Virus record (IMG/VR): IMGVR_UViG_3300046009_008164
Coordinates: 1-35,827 of that record
Strand: one strand, 5' to 3'
From: a virus
DNA length: 35,827 nt
Each line of letters opens with the position of its first letter. The first letter of the stretch is position 1. Shown here piece by piece: positions 25,159-32,083 of this stretch. A program made the translations under genes and the position numbers. Below the pieces are notes generated by a model. That model saw only the letters and a program-made list of their open reading frames with translations, made no database searches and was not told where the DNA came from.

Positions 25159-25790
25159 TTGTCTCGCCCTTTACTTGCCATGCCTATTCCGGCAAGTAGT
25201 AACCCTGATGATATAATTAACGGATTTGGCTTGTATGCACCCTTTATTCCAAGGGCAACGAATGATCTGTTTTTAGGATTGATCTGGGTCATCCCTTTAA
25301 CAAATGCGCCTCTTTTAATTACTTTTTTAGCCGACGCATAGTTAATCTCTCTTCCATGTGCAAAAAACTTTGAGTTTTCTTTTTTCATGAATCTCAATGC
25401 TTCATTGCTTATAACTGTGCCGGATATGTTTTTTCTTTTTTTGCTAATTGCGTTTGCTTGTACCGTTGCAAAAAGCTTTTTTCCCCAACCCTTATTTGAT
25501 TTGGTGAAAAGGTTTGAAGCATACATAACGTGTTCACCACCAACACTGTTTTTTCTTGTTATAGCAAAAGCTCTTGGTAGAAATCTTTTTTTGTCTGAAA
25601 CGCTTACCAGGCTAATTCCTGGGCCCCTGAAAACCTTGGCTGAAAATGTTTTTGCATTAAAGCCTTTTGATGTGGCCCCATAAGTAGCGATTGCAGCACC
25701 GGACGCAACTTGCGCCTTATTTGCGCCGTTATCCTTTTTTCGAATCGGCACAATCCTACCCTTAATACGAACAAATTTAACTTCGCTCAC
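25155..25790 (-). CDS. Tagged head-region protein, possible GNAT-like domain
   Basis: A 211-residue basic protein. The tag FVRIKGRIVPIR is at 6-17. Residues about 72-150 have GNAT-acetyltransferase-like order: FAITRK strand, HVMYASNLFTKSNKGWGKKL with a G-x-G-x-x-L acetyl-CoA-type turn at 101-105, helix ATVQANAISKK, then SGTVISNEALRFMKKENSKF, like the end of a GNAT fold. A hydrophobic segment lies near the C-terminus (about 190-206, PLIISSGLLLAGIGMAS). The acetyltransferase idea is tentative, as the usual strand sequences are diverged. It is coupled to both neighbours by four-base overlaps. Confidence 0.7.
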   Translation of the reverse strand: MSEVKFVRIKGRIVPIRKKDNGANKAQVASGAAIATYGATSKGFNAKTFSAKVFRGPGISLVSVSDKKRFLPRAFAITRKNSVGGEHVMYASNLFTKSNKGWGKKLFATVQANAISKKRKNISGTVISNEALRFMKKENSKFFAHGREINYASAKKVIKRGAFVKGMTQINPKNRSFVALGIKGAYKPNPLIISSGLLLAGIGMASKGRDK

Positions 25791-26185
25791 TTTTTCTTAG
25801 TACCTTTCAATGAGGACTTATATTTTTTGTATGCCACTGGCTTTTCTCTTTTGAAGTCTCTTTCCATCTGATCCCTGTCTGCGTTAGCAACTTCTTGCTT
25901 TGTCTTTACTCTCATTGATCCAAGGCCAAGTCCTAGTAGTCCACCAATTACGGCCCCACTAGCACTAAACTTACTTCCAAGCTTCTTTGATCCAACAATG
26001 GCACCCGTAGCGGCTCCGGCCAAGACACCAGTGACTTGGTTCTTTGTCTTTGGCTTCATATTAGATGCTTTTTGAGCTAGTTTTTTATCTGAAACGTGTC
26101 GCTTGTCTGCATTGCCATCTTTCTTTTCACGGATAGGAATAACTTTCCCACCCTTACGAATAAATTTCATTTTTGGCTTTTCCAT
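25787..26185 (-). CDS. Tagged glycine-zipper protein
   Basis: A 132-residue, very basic protein. The tag FIRKGGKVIPIR is at 8-19. A glycine-zipper membrane hairpin follows at about 51-90 (VTGVLAGAATGAIVGSKKLG, then SGAVIGGLLGLGLGSM), flanked by Lys-rich sequence. Glycine-zipper segments insert into membranes and may oligomerise. AGGGG lies before the ATG. As it lies just after the portal gene and carries the same tag as three other local proteins, an ejected pore or anchor role is a reasonable inference. Confidence 0.72.
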   Translation of the reverse strand: MEKPKMKFIRKGGKVIPIREKKDGNADKRHVSDKKLAQKASNMKPKTKNQVTGVLAGAATGAIVGSKKLGSKFSASGAVIGGLLGLGLGSMRVKTKQEVANADRDQMERDFKREKPVAYKKYKSSLKGTKKK

Positions 26186-26194
26186 GTAATCCCC

Positions 26195-27685
26195 TTAAAA
26201 GAATGTGCTAAATCGCTGTTGGCTGTTAATCATCTGTTGTTCTGCTTCTAGGTCTTCAACGCCAAAATCAAGCCCTTTTGCTTGTAGCCACTTCAATGCA
26301 GAATAACGTGAAACAATGTTATTATTTGCCGCCTGTACTGCGAGCATAAGAGTCTGCTGCATATCCTGGATGGTCATTTCAAAGATTGGTGGCCATTGAG
26401 CTGATACGTCAAGGGAGTCAGGCATCCACCCTTCTGGGGTCATGTAAACAGTTTGGTAGCCCTGCTGGGTGTAAGCCAGGATAATGGCGACCATCTTTTG
26501 AGATAGTGCAACCATTCCCTTTTCAACCCATGGGCGAAGCTCATTGATAAGCTCGGTCATGGGCCCGTGCATGACTTCCATTGCTTTGCCTGACTGAGCA
26601 CTTGCAACCATCTTTTCAGGATCAAGTAGGACGATTCTGGCTGCGTGTTGAGCAAGCTTAAGAAGATCGTCAGAAACATTTTTACCTGTCTCAACTCCTG
26701 ATCCACCAACTTCAAGGAACTCGGCTTTTCCATCACGTCCCATCATCCATGCGCGTGAAGATGATTTAATAAGATTCTCAACCTCGTCCTCAGTCATTCC
26801 GGTAATGGCCAATTGAGGCTCCATTCCGTATCCTGCTGCTGAGTATCGCTGAGAAATGTTATAGTTTAAGGCATCAATGAATCCTTGAATCTGGCATACC
26901 ATTGGATCATCTGATCCATCTGCACCGTGAAGATTCTCGCCCCACCGGAACCATTCACCCTGGACGAATCCAAGGCCATGGTCGGCTTTTTCTATTACTT
27001 CAAATTCAGGCTCGGCTTGCGAGTCTGGATTGTATTCTGGATTGTCATAAAGAATATCTGACTGCTTATTCAGCTCAAGCTTGAACCATCTGCAAATTTT
27101 CTTTCCTGTGCCTGGGTCAAGATCATCTGTTTCATAAACGTATTTAATCTCAATTGACTCAAGATTGTTTGCAGCATCAAAGCTTGGATAGCAATAGTTT
27201 GGATTATAGACTTCCAAGCGCAAAAAACCGTCCACCATTTTCACTCGACAAAATGCGCTGGTATAGCTAACAAGTAGCTTTCCTACTTCGAGCATCTTTG
27301 ATTGGAAGTGAACCGATTTCTGCACAACGTCCAGGAAGAACTCGGTTTGAGGGTCATCAGATACCTGGAATTTTGGAAAAGAAGATTTGCCACAGAGCTT
27401 AGTGCCTACCCTGTCTTGGAAAATCTTTGCGAAGGGGAAAATGATAGACGGCTTGCGCTTGTGTAGGGGGATAAAATCCTCACAAGAGTCTTTCCATTCT
27501 GCTAAGTGGTCGTATTGAACCGAATGAATATAGTTATAAACCTTGTCTAGCTTGCTAGAGCGATTTCTGGCCTTAGATGATCCTGGCTGAATTACGCCAA
27601 GGATATTATTGGCGCGTTTCTCTGATCGGGATTTCCCGAAAAAAGTCCTTTCTCCAATATTGTACTGTTTGCCCTTGCCATTCAT
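26195..27685 (-). CDS. Portal protein (SPP1 gp6-like)
   Basis: A 496-residue portal, the ring at the DNA vertex through which the terminase pumps DNA. Family features are an N-terminal helical part, KPSIIFPFAKIFQDRVGTKL, the middle QGEWFRWGENLHGADGSDDP, then MVCQIQGFIDALNYNISQRY, and the long C-terminal helix (MEVMHGPMTELINELRPWVE, then LKWLQAKGLDFGVEDLEAEQ). Length and gene order after terminase fit. It overlaps the kinase-like gene by four bases. The glycine-zipper gene follows at a nine-base gap. Confidence 0.93.
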   Translation of the reverse strand: MNGKGKQYNIGERTFFGKSRSEKRANNILGVIQPGSSKARNRSSKLDKVYNYIHSVQYDHLAEWKDSCEDFIPLHKRKPSIIFPFAKIFQDRVGTKLCGKSSFPKFQVSDDPQTEFFLDVVQKSVHFQSKMLEVGKLLVSYTSAFCRVKMVDGFLRLEVYNPNYCYPSFDAANNLESIEIKYVYETDDLDPGTGKKICRWFKLELNKQSDILYDNPEYNPDSQAEPEFEVIEKADHGLGFVQGEWFRWGENLHGADGSDDPMVCQIQGFIDALNYNISQRYSAAGYGMEPQLAITGMTEDEVENLIKSSSRAWMMGRDGKAEFLEVGGSGVETGKNVSDDLLKLAQHAARIVLLDPEKMVASAQSGKAMEVMHGPMTELINELRPWVEKGMVALSQKMVAIILAYTQQGYQTVYMTPEGWMPDSLDVSAQWPPIFEMTIQDMQQTLMLAVQAANNNIVSRYSALKWLQAKGLDFGVEDLEAEQQMINSQQRFSTFF

Positions 27686-28611
27686 TCTTTAGTCCTTATT
27701 GGAATTATCTTACCATTTTTCCTGATAAAGCGAATACCCTTAGCGCGATCATTTATGCGCTGGTCTATTGAGCTTGCTGTTTTTTCAGGAAGCTTATGGG
27801 GATAAAGCTTATATTGATTTTTGCCTGTTTGTTTGAATTTGTAACCAGACTTTAATAGTTGGTTGATCTTTCTCAGGGCTTTTGGGCTCTGGCCCTCAAT
27901 GACTGCCTTTTCACTCATGACTGTTGACTTGCCCACCAAGTCCTTAACCTTTGTGTTCCAATAGCCTTCAACGCCAAGGATTTCTTTTCCTGCGTCTGTT
28001 AGCTTTGTTACTCTGGTCTTATTAAGAGCTGCACCAGTATCAATGACAGTGCCATCTATTATATTACCGTTATGAATATCAAGATTAAGGCCCTCATTTT
28101 TAAATACCTTTTCACCTTCTCTGATTATCCACCCTGAAGGCTCGTCCCTTTTATTTGTAATGTATTTCTGAAGCAAACCACGCTTGGATTTAGATAGCCG
28201 GATAATATTAGTCTCGGTCATTGGTATGCCGTAATTAGGGGCATTGTCAGCAATCGCCTTGGCAACTGCGAGCTTGTCCTTTACCTCTGGGTAGCGTTTC
28301 ATTAACGCCTTGCTTGCCTCAGTTCCTTTTGTGCCCTTTGGAACCTTGATAACAAAATCCTGGGCTGGCATACGCATAAAGGCTCTTGAGTCAACGCCTT
28401 CACCAATTTTAAATAGCCATTCTTTTGGGTTTTTATTTCTTTTTTCAAAGAAGCTAACAACTTTTTTTGCGTTTTTCTTTCCATCTGGATCATTAAGGAT
28501 CATTTCTGCCAGCTTACTTTGAGACTTGGTAGCAACTTCCAATCCTTTCCGGATAGGAACAATTTTGCCTCCAATCTTTCTGAAAACGTACCTGGAGAGT
28601 TTTACGCTCAT
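27682..28611 (-). CDS. Kinase-like protein with shared tag at both ends
   Basis: A 309-residue protein between the large terminase and portal. The shared tag is at 10-21 (FRKIGGKIVPIR) and again at 295-306 (FIRKNGKIIPIR). Between them a protein-kinase/APH-like order is visible: Gly-rich loop GEGVDSRAF (70-78), VAIK-type K89 (DFVIKV), a hinge LLQKYI (146-151), catalytic loop D178-x-H180-x-x-N183 (NLDIHNGNII), then metal-binding D191-x-G193 (VIDTGA). The D-x-H-x-x-N pattern matches the aminoglycoside-phosphotransferase/ABC1-type kinases. Substrate and activity are unknown. A virion-borne effector kinase is the favoured idea. Confidence 0.78.
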   Translation of the reverse strand: MSVKLSRYVFRKIGGKIVPIRKGLEVATKSQSKLAEMILNDPDGKKNAKKVVSFFEKRNKNPKEWLFKIGEGVDSRAFMRMPAQDFVIKVPKGTKGTEASKALMKRYPEVKDKLAVAKAIADNAPNYGIPMTETNIIRLSKSKRGLLQKYITNKRDEPSGWIIREGEKVFKNEGLNLDIHNGNIIDGTVIDTGAALNKTRVTKLTDAGKEILGVEGYWNTKVKDLVGKSTVMSEKAVIEGQSPKALRKINQLLKSGYKFKQTGKNQYKLYPHKLPEKTASSIDQRINDRAKGIRFIRKNGKIIPIRTKE

Positions 28612-28775
28612 TAGTCCTCGGTAATTTCTTTAATTTCTTGAGCAATTTCTTTTGCAGTATCGGCAATCGGCTTAGTGGCTGCTCTTGTAAGATCAACGGC
28701 AACCTCTAGTGGAGCTGTTGCAATCTCAGTCACATCAGAAACTAATCCACCAATGCTTTTAATTAATCCAAACAT
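28611..28775 (-). CDS. 54-residue amphipathic protein
   Basis: A short gene: ATG at 28775, with AAGGAG six bases upstream, to TAA at 28611. The TAA overlaps the next ATG (TAATG). The product starts MFGLIKSIGGLVSDVTEI and continues as a helix with a hydrophobic face and an acidic end (KEIAQEIKEITED). The N-terminal amphipathic start suggests membrane association. The tight coupling on both sides makes it very likely real. Family not recognised. Confidence 0.75.
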   Translation of the reverse strand: MFGLIKSIGGLVSDVTEIATAPLEVAVDLTRAATKPIADTAKEIAQEIKEITED

Positions 28776-28786
28776 AAATCTCCTTT

Positions 28787-29008
28787 TTAAAACGCCAAGT
28801 CCTTAATCCCTTCAAGATGCTGTGCATATTCTAGGAATTTAGATTGATTGAATTGAACTTGGTATTTGTGCCAATCACCTGAACTCATCTTGTAGGCATA
28901 TTCAGCTTTTCCGCGCTCGAACTTAATTACCTCAATCGGGGAGATTCCCATAAGCCTGAGATATGCGCAAAACTTTATATTCTTTGATTTCTGTAATTCA
29001 GTGCTCAT
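28787..29008 (-). CDS. Small protein between large terminase and portal
   Basis: A 73-residue protein: helix, then KFCAYLRLMGISPIEVIKFE, then GKAEYAYKMSSGDWHKYQVQ and FNQSKFLEYAQHLEGIKDLA. This pattern (helix with LRLxGIxP, strand with YAYxMSxxxW, FNxSxFLxYA) resembles the DUF5659-type small phage proteins that I know by shape only. It is coupled to terL by ATGA. Function unknown. Confidence 0.7.
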   Translation of the reverse strand: MSTELQKSKNIKFCAYLRLMGISPIEVIKFERGKAEYAYKMSSGDWHKYQVQFNQSKFLEYAQHLEGIKDLAF

Positions 29009-30639
29009 AATGCTCCCACCTTGTACTTATTGTTGACCAATCCCCATAGCATTTCAAGGGAATCTGGCCCGTCATCATGCGTACCCTTTGGAAAGTCATA
29101 AAGCTGGTTCATGAACTCCTGGGATAAGTTTCTGTTGAACAGGATTAGTCCATGTGCCACTTTGGGCTCAATTGAGTATATCCGTTTTTCCTTGTTCTCA
29201 GTCAGATAGATTTCATAAAACTTAATCTGGATCATTTTCTTAAGCTCTTGCTCAATTCTTTTTCTTTCTTTGAGAATGTTATCCAGTAGTAATTCGCGGA
29301 ATAAGTTTGTTTCCACCCCAAACTTAAAGTAATTAAGCCGAGCGTGTAAGTCGAATATTTCCCTGATGAAAACACTAGGCGCAACCCGCTTAAGATAAGC
29401 TTCATGAACAAATAGCCGATTCCTCTGATCTGCATAACCCGATAAGATTGATGTGAAGTCAGGCTTCTTATTTGATGTGACTTTTCGCTGGCCAGTAGAA
29501 GGGTCAATCGTCCCGTATGCCGTGAGCATATTCCAAGGGATAAGCGTGTTAGTTTTTTCAATGAACAATCCCTTTTCTTGCTCTTGATACCACCAAATAT
29601 TTTCAGGGGCGAAAACCTTTTCCTCATCACTCATTGGAGAGTTTTGTTTTTCCTTCATAAATGACCGGATACCAGTTTCGATGATTTCTTCCTGGAGAGC
29701 ATAATAAGGCTCTTTTTCTGGCCATAAAACTTCTGTGCCTTTTAGCATTTCAGCTTCATTTTGCATGAAATATGCTTTGGCATTTATGATCCTGTCACCA
29801 TCATCCAGGTTACAATAAATGCCTTTCCATTTGTCCCATAGGTCTTTTCGTTGTGACCATGATTCGATTGCTCGATATTCTGCGGATTGATACCTGGGAT
29901 TGTTGATTAGCTTTACCAGCAATGATTCGCGGTGAAGAACAGTGCCAACCAGCTCAATGTTTGTTTGTTCATCACCGATTTTGGAAATAACATCATTGTA
30001 CCAATTGAGCTGCTTTTCTCTGAGCATTTCACTTTCAACTTCTTCAGAGTGTTCAATATCATCCAGAATGATTTTCGTTGGTCGAACGTCACCAAACCGG
30101 ATTCCTCGCATTTCCGTACCAGAGCCAAGCGCAAGAATACGGCATGGATGATCTGCATTGTGAGCAACAAAATCTGTCGAACCAATTTTTCTGCTTGGTA
30201 TAAAGTTACCGAAAGCAGAAATAAGATCATCATTGCCAATGAACTCGGATTGTATGTCTTTGACTTTTTGTACTGCCTGAGCGTCGGTGTTAGATATGAT
30301 GACAATGAACTTCTCCAATCGGTAGCAAACGTCATGGATCGGCTTAATAAGAACTTTATTCGTACTCTTGGCGTATCCGCGAGGTGCGGCTGAAGCCCGA
30401 CGAATAGCTCTCTCGCCAAATTTGTACTGAGCAAACGTATCTCGATGAAAGCGATTGAAAGCGTGTCGGCAATAATGCGGAAAAAAAGTGATAGCGAATA
30501 GCTGAATATCCGTAGCACACCGATGAATAAGTGCTTCCATAAAAGCATCATAGTCATTTTGTAAGTTTTGCAAGAGCCGCGAGAACTCTTCCTGGGGCAA
30601 GTTTCTTAGACTCTCCACCAGCTCCATTTTCAGATTCAT
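29005..30639 (-). CDS. terL: Terminase large subunit
   Basis: A 544-residue DNA-packaging motor. It has an N-terminal ATPase: Walker A-like SAAPRGYAKST near residue 85, adenine-binding CATDIQLFAITFFPHYC before it, and Walker B ILDDIEH near 193. The C-terminal RNase-H-like nuclease includes D in YGTIDPSTGQ and the FPKGTHDDGPDSLEML near the end, the DD motif of this fold. I set the ATG at 30639, with GGTGG five bases upstream, which overlaps terS by 86 bases; a later ATG at 30540 lacks a ribosome site. Motifs are clear. Confidence 0.95.
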   Translation of the reverse strand: MNLKMELVESLRNLPQEEFSRLLQNLQNDYDAFMEALIHRCATDIQLFAITFFPHYCRHAFNRFHRDTFAQYKFGERAIRRASAAPRGYAKSTNKVLIKPIHDVCYRLEKFIVIISNTDAQAVQKVKDIQSEFIGNDDLISAFGNFIPSRKIGSTDFVAHNADHPCRILALGSGTEMRGIRFGDVRPTKIILDDIEHSEEVESEMLREKQLNWYNDVISKIGDEQTNIELVGTVLHRESLLVKLINNPRYQSAEYRAIESWSQRKDLWDKWKGIYCNLDDGDRIINAKAYFMQNEAEMLKGTEVLWPEKEPYYALQEEIIETGIRSFMKEKQNSPMSDEEKVFAPENIWWYQEQEKGLFIEKTNTLIPWNMLTAYGTIDPSTGQRKVTSNKKPDFTSILSGYADQRNRLFVHEAYLKRVAPSVFIREIFDLHARLNYFKFGVETNLFRELLLDNILKERKRIEQELKKMIQIKFYEIYLTENKEKRIYSIEPKVAHGLILFNRNLSQEFMNQLYDFPKGTHDDGPDSLEMLWGLVNNKYKVGAL

Positions 30640-31114
30640 CGTATCCACCGGATAATTTAATTAGCATATCTAACGCTTTAAGTCGGTCAGACCGCTTGAA
30701 GCTAAATGATTTTGATTTGGAGTAGCCATCTTTGCCATGTGATTCTGAGCGCGAGTAGGAAACGCCATCCAGGAGCCCAAGATTTGCGTCAGGCTTGATT
30801 TCAAGGTGCCCCCCTTCGCTTACCTGGACTAATTCCTCCATGCCGTCAAAAGCGATTTTAACCAGCAAATCAGTCGCTTTGTTTAAATCGAATTTGTGTA
30901 GTTCGTTGACTCGTTGCTTTTGTTTATCGAGGTGGGACTGGATATACGCAGCTATCCTAGGTTTTGCTAGGAGCGCAATAGCATGAACTCCAGCAGCCTT
31001 TTCAGACATTTTGTACCCTGCATCTAGTACGGCGCGCGTACCATTACCACCGTTCATGATGTAGTGCTCGCAGAATTGAATTTGTCGGGCGTTTAAGCCG
31101 TCTAGTGGGTTCAT
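30554..31114 (-). CDS. terS: Terminase small subunit
   Basis: A 186-residue protein. The N-terminus (LNARQIQFCEHYIMNGGNGT, then RAVLDAGYKMSEKAA) is the Terminase_2 / XtmA-type DNA-binding helix-turn-helix region, which recognises the pac or cos site. A central helix (SHLDKQKQRVNELHKF) mediates ring assembly. The last 30 residues, rich in Gly and Lys, would contact TerL. It is the first gene of the late block. The repeat-rich gap lies directly upstream. Confidence 0.92.
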   Translation of the reverse strand: MNPLDGLNARQIQFCEHYIMNGGNGTRAVLDAGYKMSEKAAGVHAIALLAKPRIAAYIQSHLDKQKQRVNELHKFDLNKATDLLVKIAFDGMEELVQVSEGGHLEIKPDANLGLLDGVSYSRSESHGKDGYSKSKSFSFKRSDRLKALDMLIKLSGGYDESENGAGGESKKLAPGRVLAALAKLTK

Positions 31115-31199
31115 ATATCCATCCTAACATATTTTGTATGGCCAGAATACCATCCGTAGCACCCCGACCATAAAATCAATTTTAGGGCATAATAGAACC

Positions 31200-31370
31200 A
31201 TGAGGCAAACAATCTTAGCTTTGGTCTTGGCTCAGTTCTTGTTCTACCAGGATGAGCTGCCAATTGTGCAGGACGACGATCCTGAGCCCCAGCATCTTTC
31301 ATGGGAACTTGGTGAGCCTGATAATCAGGTTGAAACTGAGGTAATATACGAACCAGCAAGCGAAGATTAG
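31200..31370 (+). CDS. Possible plus-strand 56-residue protein with hydrophobic start
   Basis: The only plausible gene on the plus strand: ATG at 31200 to TAG at 31370. The product begins MRQTILALVLAQFLF, resembling a signal peptide or membrane anchor, then is strongly acidic (VQDDDPEPQHL, DNQVETEVIY). The reverse-frame alternative is a proline/arginine-rich sequence of poor quality. The ribosome site is weak (AGGG twelve bases upstream). A GCGGTTACC / GGTAACCGC inverted repeat directly follows the stop. It may be chance, or a divergently transcribed regulator. Confidence 0.4.
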   Translation: MRQTILALVLAQFLFYQDELPIVQDDDPEPQHLSWELGEPDNQVETEVIYEPASED

Positions 31371-31371
31371 C

Positions 31372-31635
31372 GGTTACCTGGTTACCAGGCTAGTTACCAC
31401 CTGGTAACCGCGCTATGTCATTGATTTTGTTCTTATTATTATTATTAGTTACCAAGTTACCAGATAATAATAATAAGACCCCAGGCGAGGAGGAGGAGGA
31501 GGAGAATCAAAATATAAGGGGGTAGGGGGGGTGTACCCTGTTTTTCTGGTAACCTGGTAACTTTTCCGAAAAAGTCAATGATCTCAAATAGATGGACGAT
31601 TACCAACTGGTAACTTGGCTTGGTAACTGGTAACC
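31372..31635. repeat. Iteron-like GTTACC/GGTAAC cluster, candidate origin or control region
   Basis: Eleven exact copies of GTTACC or its complement GGTAAC lie in about 260 bases. Forward copies start at 31373, 31381, 31393, 31448, 31456; reverse copies start at 31403, 31548, 31556, 31609, 31622, 31629. Pairs are often exactly eight bases apart. About 0.1 copies would be expected by chance. The stretch separates the early/replication genes from terS and lies near the primase-helicase gene. Outside this gap the motif occurs only singly. It may bind an initiator or repressor. A replication origin or operator is inferred. Confidence 0.75.
31432..31477. repeat. Perfect 14-bp AT-rich inverted repeat around two iterons
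   Basis: Arms CTTATTATTATTAT (31432-31445) and ATAATAATAATAAG (31464-31477) are perfect complements; the 18-base loop holds two GTTACC copies eight bases apart. The low melting energy would suit an unwinding element. A GAG repeat (six copies, 31487-31504) and a G-run tract (31519-31531) follow on the same strand. Confidence 0.8.
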
Positions 31636-31639
31636 AAAC

Positions 31640-31846
31640 TCACTCAAAAAGGTCGTCTGACCGTTTTCTGAGGGTGTCGATGATGTAAACCAGCTCCATG
31701 TGGGTCAGGTCGTCACCAATAAAAGTGTTGAGGGATTCTGGCGAGTCGTAGAAGGCAATGACGAATTTTGTTGATCCGGCGAGCTTTTCCAGCATTTCTT
31801 CCGGCGTTAATTCTTTTGGTCTAAATGGTAAAAGTTTATCGTCCAT
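31640..31846 (-). CDS. Small acidic protein, unknown
   Basis: A 68-residue protein: acidic N-terminus, then STKFVIAFYDSPESLNTFIG and LTHMELVYIIDTLRKRSDDL. The core FVIAFYD...LNTFIGDxLTHMELVYxIDxLxxR is seen in many small phage proteins. The first ATG has no ribosome site; the ATG at 31795 has GGAAG near it and is an alternative start. It is separated from the upstream gene by the terminator, so it may need its own promoter or read-through. Function unknown. Confidence 0.6.
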   Translation of the reverse strand: MDDKLLPFRPKELTPEEMLEKLAGSTKFVIAFYDSPESLNTFIGDDLTHMELVYIIDTLRKRSDDLFE

Positions 31847-31861
31847 GACTAATTATGGCAT

Positions 31862-31887
31862 AAAAAAAGGGCTTTTTAAGCCCTTTT
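31862..31887 (-). terminator. Intrinsic terminator containing a stop codon
   Basis: On the minus strand AAAAGGGCTT pairs with AAGCCCTTTT around a three-base loop and is followed by a T-run. The TAA of the ribbon-helix-helix-like gene (31876-31878) lies at the loop, so a ribosome ending there would sit on the hairpin. It would end the replication-gene transcript. Confidence 0.85.
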
Positions 31888-32082
31888 CCAATGTTCTTTT
31901 GCTATTGAGTAATGACTTTTTTTACCCGTTTTGGGTTTCTTTTTTGGCTCAAAATCATCATCAATAAGCCCTTTTCTTTTGAGTTCATCAAACACAAGTT
32001 TGTTAATAATATATGAAACTGAGACATTTTCATCGTCTGCCAGTTTGCACAATTTTGAGTAAACAATTGGATTGGTAATCAT
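31876..32082 (-). CDS. Ribbon-helix-helix-like DNA-binding protein candidate
   Basis: A 68-residue protein. Residues about 14-36 (ADDENVSVSYIINKLVFDEL) have the strand-turn-helix pattern of short RHH/Arc-type repressors: E-N-V-S-V-S, then a helix with hydrophobic I, L, V and F at the packing positions. A very basic tail (KKKPKTGKKS) follows. It lies just downstream of the primase-helicase and next to the iteron cluster, so it is a good candidate ligand for GTTACC repeats. The match is by eye only. Confidence 0.6.
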   Translation of the reverse strand: MITNPIVYSKLCKLADDENVSVSYIINKLVFDELKRKGLIDDDFEPKKKPKTGKKSHYSIAKEHWKRA

Positions 32083-32083
32083 T

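Noticed and set aside
24710-25216. 168-residue plus-strand frame opposite the tagged protein
   Set aside because: Antisense to a coupled gene with clear overlaps; proline-rich composition fits a shadow of a lysine/glycine-rich gene.
29913-30557. 214-residue minus-strand frame inside terL
   Set aside because: Lies wholly in the coding sequence of terL, in another frame; Leu/Ser-rich composition of a shadow frame.
31111-31359. 82-residue minus-strand frame upstream of terS
   Set aside because: Arg/Pro-rich without a good ribosome site; the plus-strand alternative is more coherent, though also unsure.
31372-31635. CRISPR array
   Set aside because: Repeats are six to eight bases and spaced mostly 7-12 bases apart, in both directions; no spacer structure.
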